A stretch of 64,000 bases of DNA from Streptomyces cupreus (GCF_014257025.1 NZ_JACMSF010000015.1:62001-126000); one strand, 5' to 3'. Counted from the first letter of the stretch, positions 33,792 to 41,508 are shown. The notes: generated by a model not told the origin, from the sequence alone. A program made the numbers and translations.

Positions 33792-34235
33792 TCACAGGTT
33801 CGTGGTGTTCCTCCCGAACCAGCGCGCATGATTGTGGACTTCCTGATGAACGTGCATGCCACCCCGCCCACGCACCCCCGCAGCCAGCAGCAGACCGAGA
33901 AACAGCAGCAGACCGGACGTGCCCATCAGCGCCATCCCGGCGAACACCTGACCGGCACCCCAGCCGAGTCCGGCGCCGGCCGCGCCCACACCGAGGCCGC
34001 CGCTGAGGATGCGCTGCGCGACCGGGTCGAGGAGCGGCTGCGGTGCGAGGTCGCGGGGCTCGGTCCGGGACGGTGCTGCGGGGAGTTGGGAGCGGCGCAT
34101 CGGCACCATCTGCCCGTAGGCGTCCGGCACGTACACGACCGGGTCACGGTCGTCGCGAAGCTCGACCTCGCCGAGCCGGACGGCCGGCTGCCCGGGGTGG
34201 GCGTAGCGCTGGTATCGCTCAGGCAGCGCAGACAT
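33792..34235 (-). CDS. Membrane protein of transfer-type module
   Basis: A 147-residue protein. The soluble N-terminus (YRQYAHPGQPAVRLGEVELR) is followed by two glycine-rich membrane helices (about residues 78-100 and 103-122) and the short tail VHQEVHNHARWFG. Proteins of this layout recur in Streptomyces conjugative plasmids as putative Spd-type spread proteins. ATG 34235; 14 bp after the nuclease gene. Confidence 0.65.
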   Translation of the reverse strand: MSALPERYQRYAHPGQPAVRLGEVELRDDRDPVVYVPDAYGQMVPMRRSQLPAAPSRTEPRDLAPQPLLDPVAQRILSGGLGVGAAGAGLGWGAGQVFAGMALMGTSGLLLFLGLLLAAGVRGRGGMHVHQEVHNHARWFGRNTTNL

Positions 34236-34249
34236 CAGGGGTTCTCCGT

Positions 34250-34837
34250 TCAGTTCCAGGGTGCGGCGGCCGCGTAGCCGCGCGCCCACCGGTCGAGCCG
34301 GGAGTGGTCGACGAGACAGATCCCGACCCGCTTCGCGAAGGCGCGCGCCGGTTCGGTGAAGTGCGAGGTGGTGACGATCGCCGCATGCGCGCAGCCGTGC
34401 GCGTCGCGGTAGGTGCCGTTGACGATTTGCACGTGCTCGTTGCCGACACTGTTGCCGGGCGCGTACCGCTTCGCCTGGATCAGGCCACGATGGCCGTGCG
34501 GGTCCACGTACAGGACGTCCGCGCCGTGATCGTTCGCCCCGCCCACCACCTGCACGCGGGTGCATCCGTCACGGACACACAGGCGGGCGAGGAACTCCTC
34601 GAACTCGCCAGGACTCATCCGGTGCGGGTCCGCGGCGAGCGCGAGCGGGCGGCGTATACGGGGCAGCAGGCCGCGGAAGCGGGCCACGCCGAGCGTGACG
34701 GCAGCCACGGCAAGCACGGCGAGGATGAGCACGCCGAACAAGGGGTGCGCGGTGATCCATTGGTGGGCGAGGTAGGCCAGTAAGGCAAGGCCGGCGATCG
34801 TCCAGCCGCTTATGCGGCGCCGCTTGCGGGTGGGCAT
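34250..34837 (-). CDS. Membrane-anchored Mrr-type restriction endonuclease
   Basis: A 195-residue protein. Two N-terminal membrane helices (about residues 11-27 and 33-52) lead to an Mrr-cat PD-(D/E)xK domain: MSPGEFEEFLARL (Glu79), NDHGADVLY (Asp107) and LIQAKRY (Gln121, Lys123). The catalytic signature is complete. It could cut incoming foreign DNA at the membrane or process DNA during transfer. It lies between a two-helix gene and a Spd-like gene, next to the translocase. Confidence 0.82.
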   Translation of the reverse strand: MPTRKRRRISGWTIAGLALLAYLAHQWITAHPLFGVLILAVLAVAAVTLGVARFRGLLPRIRRPLALAADPHRMSPGEFEEFLARLCVRDGCTRVQVVGGANDHGADVLYVDPHGHRGLIQAKRYAPGNSVGNEHVQIVNGTYRDAHGCAHAAIVTTSHFTEPARAFAKRVGICLVDHSRLDRWARGYAAAAPWN

Positions 34838-34849
34838 CGAAGGTTCCCC

Positions 34850-35053
34850 TCAGACGTGGGTGTTGGAGGTGAGCCAGTCCGACGCCCACCTCAGCGGACG
34901 CGTGACGGCGTAGTCGACGCCGACGCCCACGCAGATCACGGTGACAGCGACGGGGGTGGGCCAGGTGCTGCCTCCGACCCACAGCGCGCCGTAGGCGGTG
35001 GCGCCGTGGCAGAGCCATCGGATGGTGTCGGCGGCGAGTGCGGCGGTCTTCAC
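34850..35053 (-). CDS. Small two-helix membrane protein
   Basis: A 67-residue protein with hydrophobic segments (AALAADTIRWLCHGATAYGA; WPTPVAVTVICVGVGVDYAV) and a GTG start behind GGGAGAG. The size fits small Spd proteins of Streptomyces plasmids. It begins just beyond the repeat cluster at 35071-35300. Confidence 0.6.
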   Translation of the reverse strand: MKTAALAADTIRWLCHGATAYGALWVGGSTWPTPVAVTVICVGVGVDYAVTRPLRWASDWLTSNTHV

Positions 35054-35070
35054 GAGGCTCTCCCGGGGCT

Positions 35071-35300
35071 GCTGTTCGGTGCGCTGTGAGGCCGGCTGTT
35101 CGGTGCCGGTTCCTCGCGCGCGCGTATAGGGGGTTTGGGGTGGCGCTGTGCGGTGCGCCTCACAGTCCTGTTCGGCCGTTCCTGCTGGTCATCGGGCTGT
35201 GAGGGACTGTGCGGTGCTGTGCAGCGGGCTGTTCCGCCGCCAGGGCCCGCTGTGCAGGCCCTGTTCCGTGCTGTTCGTGCAGGTCAGACGGGCTGTGCGA
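35071..35300. repeat. Phased octamer repeats, candidate clt/TRS locus
   Basis: Thirteen same-strand copies of sCTGTkmsG start at 35071, 35083, 35095, 35145, 35167, 35196, 35206, 35216, 35228, 35249, 35260, 35270 and 35292 (examples GCTGTTCGG, GCTGTGAGG, GCTGTGCGG, CCTGTTCCG). Most steps are 10-12 or 21-22 bp, that is, one or two helical turns. They fill the 230-bp non-coding gap just 3' of the translocase gene, where TraB-type proteins have their recognition repeats in plasmids. Confidence 0.7.
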
Positions 35301-37287
35301 CGTTGATGCGGTAGATCCCGGCCTCATCCGTGGTGGACAGAACGCCACGGGCTTCGAGGCTCCGGAACTCCTTCCGAACCCAGCTCGCGGACTTCCCGAT
35401 GCGGGCCAGGTGGGGGGTCATGTCCTTCGGCCCGAACTCCAGTCGGCCCTTGTCGACGAACTCGTTGAGGACGTCCTCCAGCTCCTGAAGCGCCCCCTCC
35501 CGGCTCATCTCACGCCCCGAGCCGCTGGGCTGGGGCAGCGGCACGTCCATACCCTCCGGGACGGGCGGAAGCGGCCGGTCGATGTCGACGTGCAGGTCCG
35601 CGTACTCCGGGTCCGTGGCGTGCAGCGCCATGTCCTCCGCGTTGAGGTCGGGGTCGCCGGTGGCCGCTTCGACGGGCTGTTCGGCCGCGGCCTGCTCGGC
35701 GGAGTCGTACCGCTTACGGTTCGCATACTTCGGACCGGCCGCAGCCGCGGTGACCGGGCCCGCATCGGGGGCACGCACCGGCCCGAACTGGGCAACAACC
35801 TGCGCGGCTTCACCCTTGTCGAGGAGATAGGTGCGGGTGGGGGTGGCGAAGCGTTCCTCGTCCAGGCCGGCGGCCTCCCAGTAGGAGTAGCCGGGTTTGT
35901 TGTTCTTCCAGGCTTCCGGGCGGGCCCCTGCGTCGATGGTGTCGTCCGAGAGGGCGAACCCGGTGTCGGTGGCACTGTTCGTGCCGAACACCCCAGCTCC
36001 GCCGATGTTCGCCCGAACGTCAGTGTCCATGCTCGTGTGGCTGGAGCGCTGGAGCGAGAACACCAGGGAGATACCTGCGGATCGGGCCTCCTGCGCGATC
36101 GGCGCGAGGTCGACGCCGTCCCGGAACAGCTTGGCGACCTCTTCGAACCACACCACCATGTAGGGCATGTTGAGGCTGGCCCCAGCCTCTGCGGTCCACT
36201 GATCGAAGCCATGCTTACCGAGTTCATTCGCCCGTGCGGTGATCACGTTCGGGAGCACGCCTATCACGGCCTGGCACTCCGACATACTGAGCGCAGCCCA
36301 GTCCGCACCCGGCAGGATCGGCCCGAACGTCTGCTGCCCCTTCGACGGATCGAGCAGCCACAGCGCCACGTCCCGGCGCGTCATGAGGTCGACGAGCGCG
36401 ACCCGGCCGCCCTGCGACTTCCCCGCGCCGGTCATCCCCATGACCTGGTAGTGCTGCGCGTTGCGGCCCGCGTCCTCGTCGCCGTTGAACCAGATCGCGC
36501 ACGTCGGGCCGTCCTCGTAGATCCCCACCGGGATCGGGGCGTCGGCGATGGATCCACCGGGACAGGACGGCCCGGGCCACGGGGTGGGCTCCTTCAGCAT
36601 GTCCTCGGGGACGATGACGTACTGGCCGCGGCCTGCATCTTCGGGGTCCTTTTCCCAGCGCACGGCACTCTCCGGCACGCCCACGACACCAGCGAGGCCC
36701 TTGGCGGCCTTGGCCGCGTCGTCGTGGGTCTGCGCACCGCGGTCGAGTTCGATCGGCACGGTGACCTTGTTCGGCTCGACCTTCGGCTGCCGGGCCTGCG
36801 CACGGGCAAGGCCGATCTTCTCCAGCAGGCTCTTCTCGGCGCTGCTGCCGCTGGCCTGCGTGTTCTCCGTTGTTCGCAGGGAGCGCTTAACCGCCCACGC
36901 CAGCGAGATCGTGAACCCGCCCATCAGCCAGGAGTTCACGGCCCACTCCGTCGTGGCGCCGCCGATTGCGGCCCCGGCGAACCAGGACGACGCCGCGGCA
37001 GCGGTGCCGACAGCCATAGCCAGTCGCTGCCGCTTCAGCCCGTGCTCGACACCGGCCCACCAGGTGGTGCCAGTGATGCCGACCGCGGACAGGGTCAGGA
37101 ACGCGCTGGCCACCGCCGAGCCGCCCCACTGCCAGTGCGCGGCCGCGGCAACCGGCCACTCCGCCAGCCACACCGCGAACGGCGCCGAGTGTTGGATCGC
37201 CTTGTCCGACAGGAACGTGAACAGCCCGTTCCGCACCCGAGCAGGGGCAAGTTCGGGCTGTTCGGCCTGGTCACGCCTTGCCATCAT
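35284..37287 (-). CDS. FtsK/TraB-type DNA translocase
   Basis: A 667-residue protein resembling the conjugal translocases of Streptomyces plasmids, which pump double-stranded DNA between mycelial cells. About three membrane segments lie at residues 58-135. The RecA-like motor has Walker A QVMGMTGAGKSQGG (about 281-294), Walker B MPYMVVWFEEVAKL (about 374-387) and the FtsK motif SLQRSSHTSMDTDVRANIGG (411-430). A C-terminal winged helix (about 595-665, HLARIGKSASWVRKEFRSLE) would read recognition octamers. It is 6 bp behind the accessory gene. Phages rarely carry this class; it could instead serve packaging or chromosome movement. Confidence 0.85.
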   Translation of the reverse strand: MMARRDQAEQPELAPARVRNGLFTFLSDKAIQHSAPFAVWLAEWPVAAAAHWQWGGSAVASAFLTLSAVGITGTTWWAGVEHGLKRQRLAMAVGTAAAASSWFAGAAIGGATTEWAVNSWLMGGFTISLAWAVKRSLRTTENTQASGSSAEKSLLEKIGLARAQARQPKVEPNKVTVPIELDRGAQTHDDAAKAAKGLAGVVGVPESAVRWEKDPEDAGRGQYVIVPEDMLKEPTPWPGPSCPGGSIADAPIPVGIYEDGPTCAIWFNGDEDAGRNAQHYQVMGMTGAGKSQGGRVALVDLMTRRDVALWLLDPSKGQQTFGPILPGADWAALSMSECQAVIGVLPNVITARANELGKHGFDQWTAEAGASLNMPYMVVWFEEVAKLFRDGVDLAPIAQEARSAGISLVFSLQRSSHTSMDTDVRANIGGAGVFGTNSATDTGFALSDDTIDAGARPEAWKNNKPGYSYWEAAGLDEERFATPTRTYLLDKGEAAQVVAQFGPVRAPDAGPVTAAAAGPKYANRKRYDSAEQAAAEQPVEAATGDPDLNAEDMALHATDPEYADLHVDIDRPLPPVPEGMDVPLPQPSGSGREMSREGALQELEDVLNEFVDKGRLEFGPKDMTPHLARIGKSASWVRKEFRSLEARGVLSTTDEAGIYRINVAQPV

Positions 37288-37293
37288 GATTGA

Positions 37294-37863
37294 TCACGCT
37301 CCGAAGTTGTGGCGCTGAGGGGTCTGCGGCTTCGGGCCGCCCATGGCGTTGATCCACGGCTCGTACTCCCGCAGATAGGCGGGCCACGTGCGGGCGGAGT
37401 GCGCGCTGGCGGCCTGCGCGGCGTTCGCGGCCCGCTTCAGGGAGCGGGCAACGCGGTTGGCCTTCATGTACATCTGGCCGCGGTGCTCGCCCTGTGGCGG
37501 CGGCACCTCCCGCAGCACGGCGCGCAGCGCCTCGTGGGCGTAGGAGAAGTCCATGGCGGCCTGCCGCATGGCCTTGCGGCCGCGTTCGGCGAAGGCGCGG
37601 ACGTGGCCGGCGGAGAGGAATTCGGCGTCGCCGATGGGGCTGCTGCGGGACCAGTTCCCGGCAGCGCCCCCGCCCGCGCCGCTCTGGTTGCCGGTCTTGT
37701 GGACGTGGATGTGGATGTTGCGCTGCTTGTTCGTGGTGCGGTTCTTCGTGGTGCTGTTAGCGGTCTTGCGCTGGCGGGCTTGCTGACGGGCTTTGGTGCT
37801 GGATGTCTTGCGGGTTCCGCTCGTCGGGACGGTGTGCAGGTTGCGGGCGGCGTTGGTGGCCAT
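37294..37863 (-). CDS. Basic accessory protein of transfer module
   Basis: A 189-residue protein. The first 60 residues are Lys/Arg/Thr-rich and disordered (TSSTKARQQARQRKTANSTT), followed by a helical domain (HVRAFAERGRKAMRQAAMDF; MYMKANRVARSLKRAANAAQ). A similar gene commonly accompanies tra in Streptomyces elements. It may bind DNA or the translocase (inference). Its stop is 6 bp before the translocase start. Confidence 0.65.
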   Translation of the reverse strand: MATNAARNLHTVPTSGTRKTSSTKARQQARQRKTANSTTKNRTTNKQRNIHIHVHKTGNQSGAGGGAAGNWSRSSPIGDAEFLSAGHVRAFAERGRKAMRQAAMDFSYAHEALRAVLREVPPPQGEHRGQMYMKANRVARSLKRAANAAQAASAHSARTWPAYLREYEPWINAMGGPKPQTPQRHNFGA

Positions 37864-37898
37864 GGGCTACTCCTGTGGGTGCTGGTGGCGGGCGGGGC

Positions 37899-38816
37899 TC
37901 AGGCGTAGCCCTGGGTTTTGCGGCGTTCGCGGCGGACGGCGGCCGAGACGCTGTCGCGGTTGGCGTCCGGGCGGGCGGCCATGACGGCGTTGACGGCGTC
38001 GCGGTTGTTCGTGGTGCTCGCGACCTGCTCGCGAACGAGATCGGCCATGCTCGGCTCGCCGATCGGCTGATTCGGGCTGGTGACGGCCTTGCCTGCGACC
38101 TGTTCGCCAGCGGTGTTCGCGCGGGCCGCGAGCACGTTCGGCAGCAGGTTCGGCTGCTCGGGGGCACGATCGGCGAACACGTCCAGCTGTTCGGTGGCAG
38201 ACGTCGATGCGGTGAAAGCGAGGGGGGTGCGGCGATCGATCTCGGCGCGCTTACGGATCCGCTCCAGCACGATCTGAAAGTCGGCCTCGTCGCGGGCGAG
38301 GACTGCCCGCGCCTCCTCCTCGATGCGGGCGATCTCCCCGTCAGAGCGGGCACGCTGGAGTCGCGCGATGAACTCCGCTTCCCGCCGCACCGAGTTGATC
38401 TCCTGCTCCTGCTCCGGGGTGAGCGCGGACGGGTCGACGGTCGCGGCAAGGGCGAACAGCCATACGACCTTGCTGACGGTGATGACGAGGACTCCGGCCA
38501 TCGCCTTCGCCCACGAGCCGTCCGGGCCTTGCGCCCCGTGCACGGCGAGGAGGCCGCCGACGCCTGTGGCGATGAGCCAGCCTGCGGCGGCGGCCGGCCA
38601 GGTGCGGCCTGCGATGCGGACGCGGTTGGCTTCGGCCCATAGGACGGTGATCCAGCCGATGTCGCCGGCGATGGCGACGGTGAGTCCCCAGGGGCCGGAG
38701 TGCATGAGGTCGGTGATGGCGTAGCCGGACCAGATGACGGAGAGAGCGGCGAGGAGGCGGGCGCCTTGGACGATGCGGGGGGTGTCCTGGCTGCCCGGGG
38801 TGGGCGGGTTCTTCAC
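37899..38816 (-). CDS. SpdB-like membrane protein
   Basis: A 305-residue protein. Four membrane helices (about residues 20-38, 43-60, 73-92 and 105-125) are followed by a charged coiled coil (LQRARSDGEIARIEEEARAV) and a C-terminal helical segment (NNRDAVNAVMAARPDANRDS). This matches the Spd/SpdB proteins involved in intramycelial spreading of Streptomyces conjugative plasmids. Operon order is two-helix protein, SpdB-like, accessory protein, translocase. Confidence 0.75.
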   Translation of the reverse strand: MKNPPTPGSQDTPRIVQGARLLAALSVIWSGYAITDLMHSGPWGLTVAIAGDIGWITVLWAEANRVRIAGRTWPAAAAGWLIATGVGGLLAVHGAQGPDGSWAKAMAGVLVITVSKVVWLFALAATVDPSALTPEQEQEINSVRREAEFIARLQRARSDGEIARIEEEARAVLARDEADFQIVLERIRKRAEIDRRTPLAFTASTSATEQLDVFADRAPEQPNLLPNVLAARANTAGEQVAGKAVTSPNQPIGEPSMADLVREQVASTTNNRDAVNAVMAARPDANRDSVSAAVRRERRKTQGYA

Positions 38817-38899
38817 GGTGCTCTCCTGGGAGCGGGCGAGCCGCCCCCGTCGCGGCCGTGGGGGAACGGATGCGCGACGGGGACGGCGGTCTGGCGGGG

Positions 38900-39175
38900 T
38901 CAGGTGCGGCGCAGTGCGGTGTGGGCCTTGCTCGCTAGGTGGTCGAGTCCGAGGCCGGCGGCGAGTGTGGCGGCGAGGGCGGCGAACCAGGCTGTCGGCA
39001 GGGCGCCGGTGGGGGTGGGGATGGCCGGCAGGTGGGGGGCGGTGGCGAGGTGCACGGTGATGCCGGTGGCTACGGTGGCGGTGAGGTGGAGGAGGTTCAC
39101 GGCGTGGCGGGCCACAGCGCGCAGGGGGTGAGGCGTGGGGGTGGGCTGTGGTTGGGTCTCGCGGATACCATCCAC
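38900..39175 (-). CDS. Small two-helix membrane protein
   Basis: A 91-residue protein from GTG 39175, with two hydrophobic helices (LLHLTATVATGITVHLATA; TAWFAALAATLAAGLGLDHL). It starts 110 bp from the 28-bp palindrome and is probably the first gene of the transfer operon. The longer frame to 39298 starts inside the palindrome and is less likely. Confidence 0.55.
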   Translation of the reverse strand: MDGIRETQPQPTPTPHPLRAVARHAVNLLHLTATVATGITVHLATAPHLPAIPTPTGALPTAWFAALAATLAAGLGLDHLASKAHTALRRT

Positions 39176-39284
39176 GGTCAGGACCTGCTCTTTCGTCGCA
39201 GTGAGAGAGGGTCCGCCCCTCGGCCCGGAGTTCCCGCTCCGTGTGGGTCGAGGGGTTTTCCCTTTACCGAGTACGACCGTAGCC

Positions 39285-39312
39285 GACCCTGTTGCCACGT
39301 GGCAACAGGGTC
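39285..39312. promoter_or_regulatory. 28-bp perfect palindrome, candidate operator
   Basis: Half-site GACCCTGTTGCCAC (39285-39298) is followed with no spacer by its exact reverse complement (39299-39312). The centre GTTGCC-ACGT-GGCAAC resembles a stretched parS (GTTTC-ACGT-GAAAC). It lies between the divergent starts 39175 and 39356, overlapping the expected promoter of the regulator gene. Confidence 0.82.
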
Positions 39313-39355
39313 AGACAGGATGGTGCCCATGGGCGAGGCCGAAGGAGGGCCGGAC

Positions 39356-39598
39356 ATGGTGTCGTTCCGCGAACTCGCGCGAAGACTCGTTGAGGAGGGG
39401 ATCGTTGAGACGATCTCTCACCAGCGCCTGTCGAAGATCTCGCGTGAAGATCCGGACTTCCCGCCCGTGGTAAAGATCGGAAGCTCAAACGCCGTCGACT
39501 ACCGGCTCGCGGCGCCGTACTTCCGGAACCGGATCACACGACCGGGGTGGCGGACGGACGTGAAGGGGAAGCCGCCGAAGAGCGAGCCGCAGGAGTAG
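39356..39598 (+). CDS. AlpA/excisionase-like HTH regulator
   Basis: An 80-residue protein. VSFRELARRLVEEGIVETIS, then HQRLSKISREDPDFPPVVKI and YRLAAPYFRNRITRPGW resemble winged-helix AlpA/excisionase-type proteins. ATG 39356 is chosen for its GGAGGG ribosome-binding site; ATG 39320 and 39329 are also in frame. It is divergent from the transfer operon with the palindrome between, so it is a likely local repressor (KorA/TraR-like role, inference). Confidence 0.75.
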   Translation: MVSFRELARRLVEEGIVETISHQRLSKISREDPDFPPVVKIGSSNAVDYRLAAPYFRNRITRPGWRTDVKGKPPKSEPQE

Positions 39599-39609
39599 CC
39601 GCACACAGC

Positions 39610-39644
39610 AGCGCCCCCGTCGCATCGAGGACGACGGGGGCGCT
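39610..39644 (+). terminator. Terminator after the regulator gene
   Basis: 13-bp stem AGCGCCCCCGTCG (39610-39622) with CGACGGGGGCGCT (39632-39644). It ends the plus-strand regulator transcript and can also stop leftward early-operon transcription before the transfer module. Confidence 0.82.
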
Positions 39645-39811
39645 TCGTGCTGTAGCAGGCGGCCGGGTGCAGCAGCAGGAGACCAGGCCGCACGCTCAGG
39701 ATGCCACGGCCGTCAAGCCGGGCCAGGACGCGACTGCGCCCGGCGGATCTGGTGACCACATCACGAGGCGTAATGCATCAGGTCGCGGTCCCGTTCCGCC
39801 GGGCACGGGCA

Positions 39812-39892
39812 TCAACCTACGGTGCGGCGCGGGTGTGGCGCGAGGTGGCGTGGGGGTGGTTGTTCGTTCGAGCTGTCACCCGGCTGCGTCAC
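39812..39892 (-). CDS. Possible 26-residue micro-ORF
   Basis: GTG 39892 overlaps the stop of the preceding 52-residue gene in the same GTGA pattern as its neighbours and encodes VTQPGDSSNEQPPPRHLAPH plus six residues. No family. Kept only because of the coupling; the remaining interval 39645-39811 shows nothing convincing. Confidence 0.25.
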   Translation of the reverse strand: MTQPGDSSNEQPPPRHLAPHPRRTVG

Positions 39893-40047
39893 CACATGCG
39901 GCAGGCCCGCCACAGCAGCTCGGCCGCGAGAGTGCAGCGGTGCCCGCACAGCCACGCGCAGAGGCTGTCGATGCGACGCTCGGCGTAGAAGCGGGCGCGG
40001 GCACCGAGCGGCAGACGCGGAGACAGGATCTCCCCGGGCCACGTCAC
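39889..40047 (-). CDS. Small Cys-containing protein
   Basis: A 52-residue protein: WPGEILSPRLPLGARARFY, AERRIDSLCAWLCGHRCTLA, then LLWRACRMW. Four Cys. GTG 40047 overlaps the previous stop by 4 bp. An in-frame ATG about 10 codons upstream is an alternative start. Function unknown. Confidence 0.55.
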   Translation of the reverse strand: MTWPGEILSPRLPLGARARFYAERRIDSLCAWLCGHRCTLAAELLWRACRMW

Positions 40048-40166
40048 GGCCGTAGCTCGCAGCTGCATCGACAGCCGCACGAGCAGGGCTTCGGCGGAGG
40101 TGGCGGCGGGGGCGGTGGCACGGGAGTCCGTGGCGGTGTGAGCCTCGGATTCGGGTTGTGGCTCAC
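40044..40166 (-). CDS. Proline-rich micro-protein with Cys cluster
   Basis: A 40-residue protein with a run of eight prolines followed by CSCGCRCSC (about residues 28-36). GTG 40166 and the TGA both overlap neighbours by 4 bp. A metal-binding peptide is plausible, but no function is known. Confidence 0.5.
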   Translation of the reverse strand: MSHNPNPRLTPPRTPVPPPPPPPPPKPCSCGCRCSCELRP

Positions 40167-40768
40167 GGCGTCCTCTTCCAGTTGGGGCCGCGCAACGCGG
40201 GCGGCACCTCCGACATCTGCATGAGATCAGCAGCACGCAGCCGGCCGATCCGGATACCGGGGCCCGGCTCGGGGCGCGGCGGCATCGGCGAGGGTACGGG
40301 CTGGTCGAGGGTGGCAAGGATCTCCGGGGTGAGACCGTGCGCGTAGCCGAGGTCGAGGAGCTCCGGGCACTCGTTGAGGTTGTCGGTTTCGGAGAGTTCC
40401 ATGTCGCCGTAGGTGCCGCAGCCGAGGCAGGCGGGTTCGTGGTGGACGTCGGGGTTGAGGCGGTGGCGGTTGAGGATGCGGCGGTCGGCTTCGCAGCGGC
40501 GCAGCACGGCGGCGGGGTCGTGCATCGCGATCAGCAGGTGCTCGTTCCGGCCCGTCTGGACGAGCGCCACGGGCTGATCGCTCTCACGCACGGCGGCCTC
40601 GGGCGGCTCGCCAAGGGTGCGGGAGTAGGCGACGATCTGCGCCCATCTGCCGGAGCGGGAGGGTTCGGTGCGCCATTCGTCGGGCTCGTAGCCGCCCGGT
40701 GCGATGAGGCGCGCGGTCTCCTCGACGCGGTCGATTTGCTGGGTGATCCAGCCGCGCAGGTCAGGCAC
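40163..40768 (-). CDS. DUF6221-family protein
   Basis: A 201-residue protein. LRGWITQQIDRVEETARLIA and HDPAAVLRRCEADRRILNRH (about residues 83-102) are the hallmark of DUF6221, with a later CLGCGTYG metal-site motif. The family is common on Streptomyces phages and has no known function. GTG 40768 overlaps the previous gene end by 8 bp. Confidence 0.75.
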   Translation of the reverse strand: MPDLRGWITQQIDRVEETARLIAPGGYEPDEWRTEPSRSGRWAQIVAYSRTLGEPPEAAVRESDQPVALVQTGRNEHLLIAMHDPAAVLRRCEADRRILNRHRLNPDVHHEPACLGCGTYGDMELSETDNLNECPELLDLGYAHGLTPEILATLDQPVPSPMPPRPEPGPGIRIGRLRAADLMQMSEVPPALRGPNWKRTP

Positions 40769-41096
40769 CGGGGGTCTCCTTCCAGGTGGTGAGCGGCGGC
40801 TCGGCCTCACGCAGCGGACACTCCACGCACCCGCCGTTCCGCGCCTTGATGCACGCCTCCAACCGGGCGCGCCCATACGCGAACCACGGGCCGTCCCACC
40901 GATTGCCGGGGATACGGGCAACGATCCAGTCCGGGCCGACCGCCTCGACACGCACGCACACGTCGTGGTCTTGGCCAAAGGCGCCGCCAGCGTCGCCGTG
41001 GATGATGTCGCCGGGGGTGAGTGGCTGGTAGCCGGGGCAGTCGTGTTCGGCGTAGACACGGATGCCGGGCTGGTGGCAGGTGGTGCAGACGCTCAT
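40761..41096 (-). CDS. Cys-rich hypothetical protein
   Basis: A 111-residue protein. The N-terminal CTTCHQPGIRVYAEHDCPGY and C-terminal CVECPLRE suggest one or two zinc sites; the middle segment is DIIHGDAGGAFGQDHDVCVR. ATG 41096 overlaps the preceding micro-ORF by 4 bp. Function unknown. Confidence 0.65.
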   Translation of the reverse strand: MSVCTTCHQPGIRVYAEHDCPGYQPLTPGDIIHGDAGGAFGQDHDVCVRVEAVGPDWIVARIPGNRWDGPWFAYGRARLEACIKARNGGCVECPLREAEPPLTTWKETPGA

Positions 41097-41218
41097 CGGG
41101 TGGGCTCCTTGATCCAGGTGGCGGGCTGAAGAGTGAGGCGTCCGTCCGACAGTCGGCCCCACCAGTACGGTCGGCCAAACAGCCAGACGACACGCAGTCC
41201 ATCGGGGTCGCGGATCAC
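41093..41218 (-). CDS. 41-residue aromatic-rich protein
   Basis: GTG 41218 to TGA 41093 encodes IRDPDGLRVVWLFGRPYWWG, then RLSDGRLTLQPATWIKEPTR. Start and stop each overlap a neighbour by 4 bp, strong evidence for translation despite the small size. Function unknown. Confidence 0.6.
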   Translation of the reverse strand: MIRDPDGLRVVWLFGRPYWWGRLSDGRLTLQPATWIKEPTR

Positions 41219-41508
41219 GACGGCTCCTTCGGCTGATCGGCAGGCATCAGCGCCCGCATGTACTCCTCGATCTCCGCCACGCTGAGCGGCGGCGCTGCGG
41301 CCGGCGTGGGCCGGCAGTGAACGATGCCCGGCCGGAGCGTCTCGTCGTACGCGAGGGGCCAGTCGCAGGACCGGGCCGCTTCGAGGAACTCGGGTGTAGC
41401 CCTGGGCTCGACGGTCTTCGGGCGGAGGACGTCCTTCAGGTAGTCAAGCGTGCCGGATTCGGCGGCGATCTCCTGCACGGGGTCGGTACGCACGAACAGG
41501 ATCTCCAT
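41215..41508 (-). CDS. Hypothetical protein
   Basis: A 97-residue protein (MEILFVRTDPVQEIAAESGT, LDYLKDVLRPKTVEPRATPE, LSVAEIEEYMRALMPADQ). ATG 41508 is 3 bp from the previous stop. Not recognised. Confidence 0.6.
   Translation of the reverse strand: MEILFVRTDPVQEIAAESGTLDYLKDVLRPKTVEPRATPEFLEAARSCDWPLAYDETLRPGIVHCRPTPAAAPPLSVAEIEEYMRALMPADQPKEPS

Noticed and set aside
35209..37293. A 694-residue plus-strand open frame
   Set aside because: It is antisense to the translocase gene, has no ribosome-binding site or domain, and its Arg/Gly/Val-rich composition is that of a GC-rich shadow frame.
38939..39598. A 219-residue version of the 39356 regulator
   Set aside because: The extra N-terminal part reads through the 28-bp palindrome and antisense to the 38900 membrane gene; ATG 39356 has the proper ribosome-binding site.
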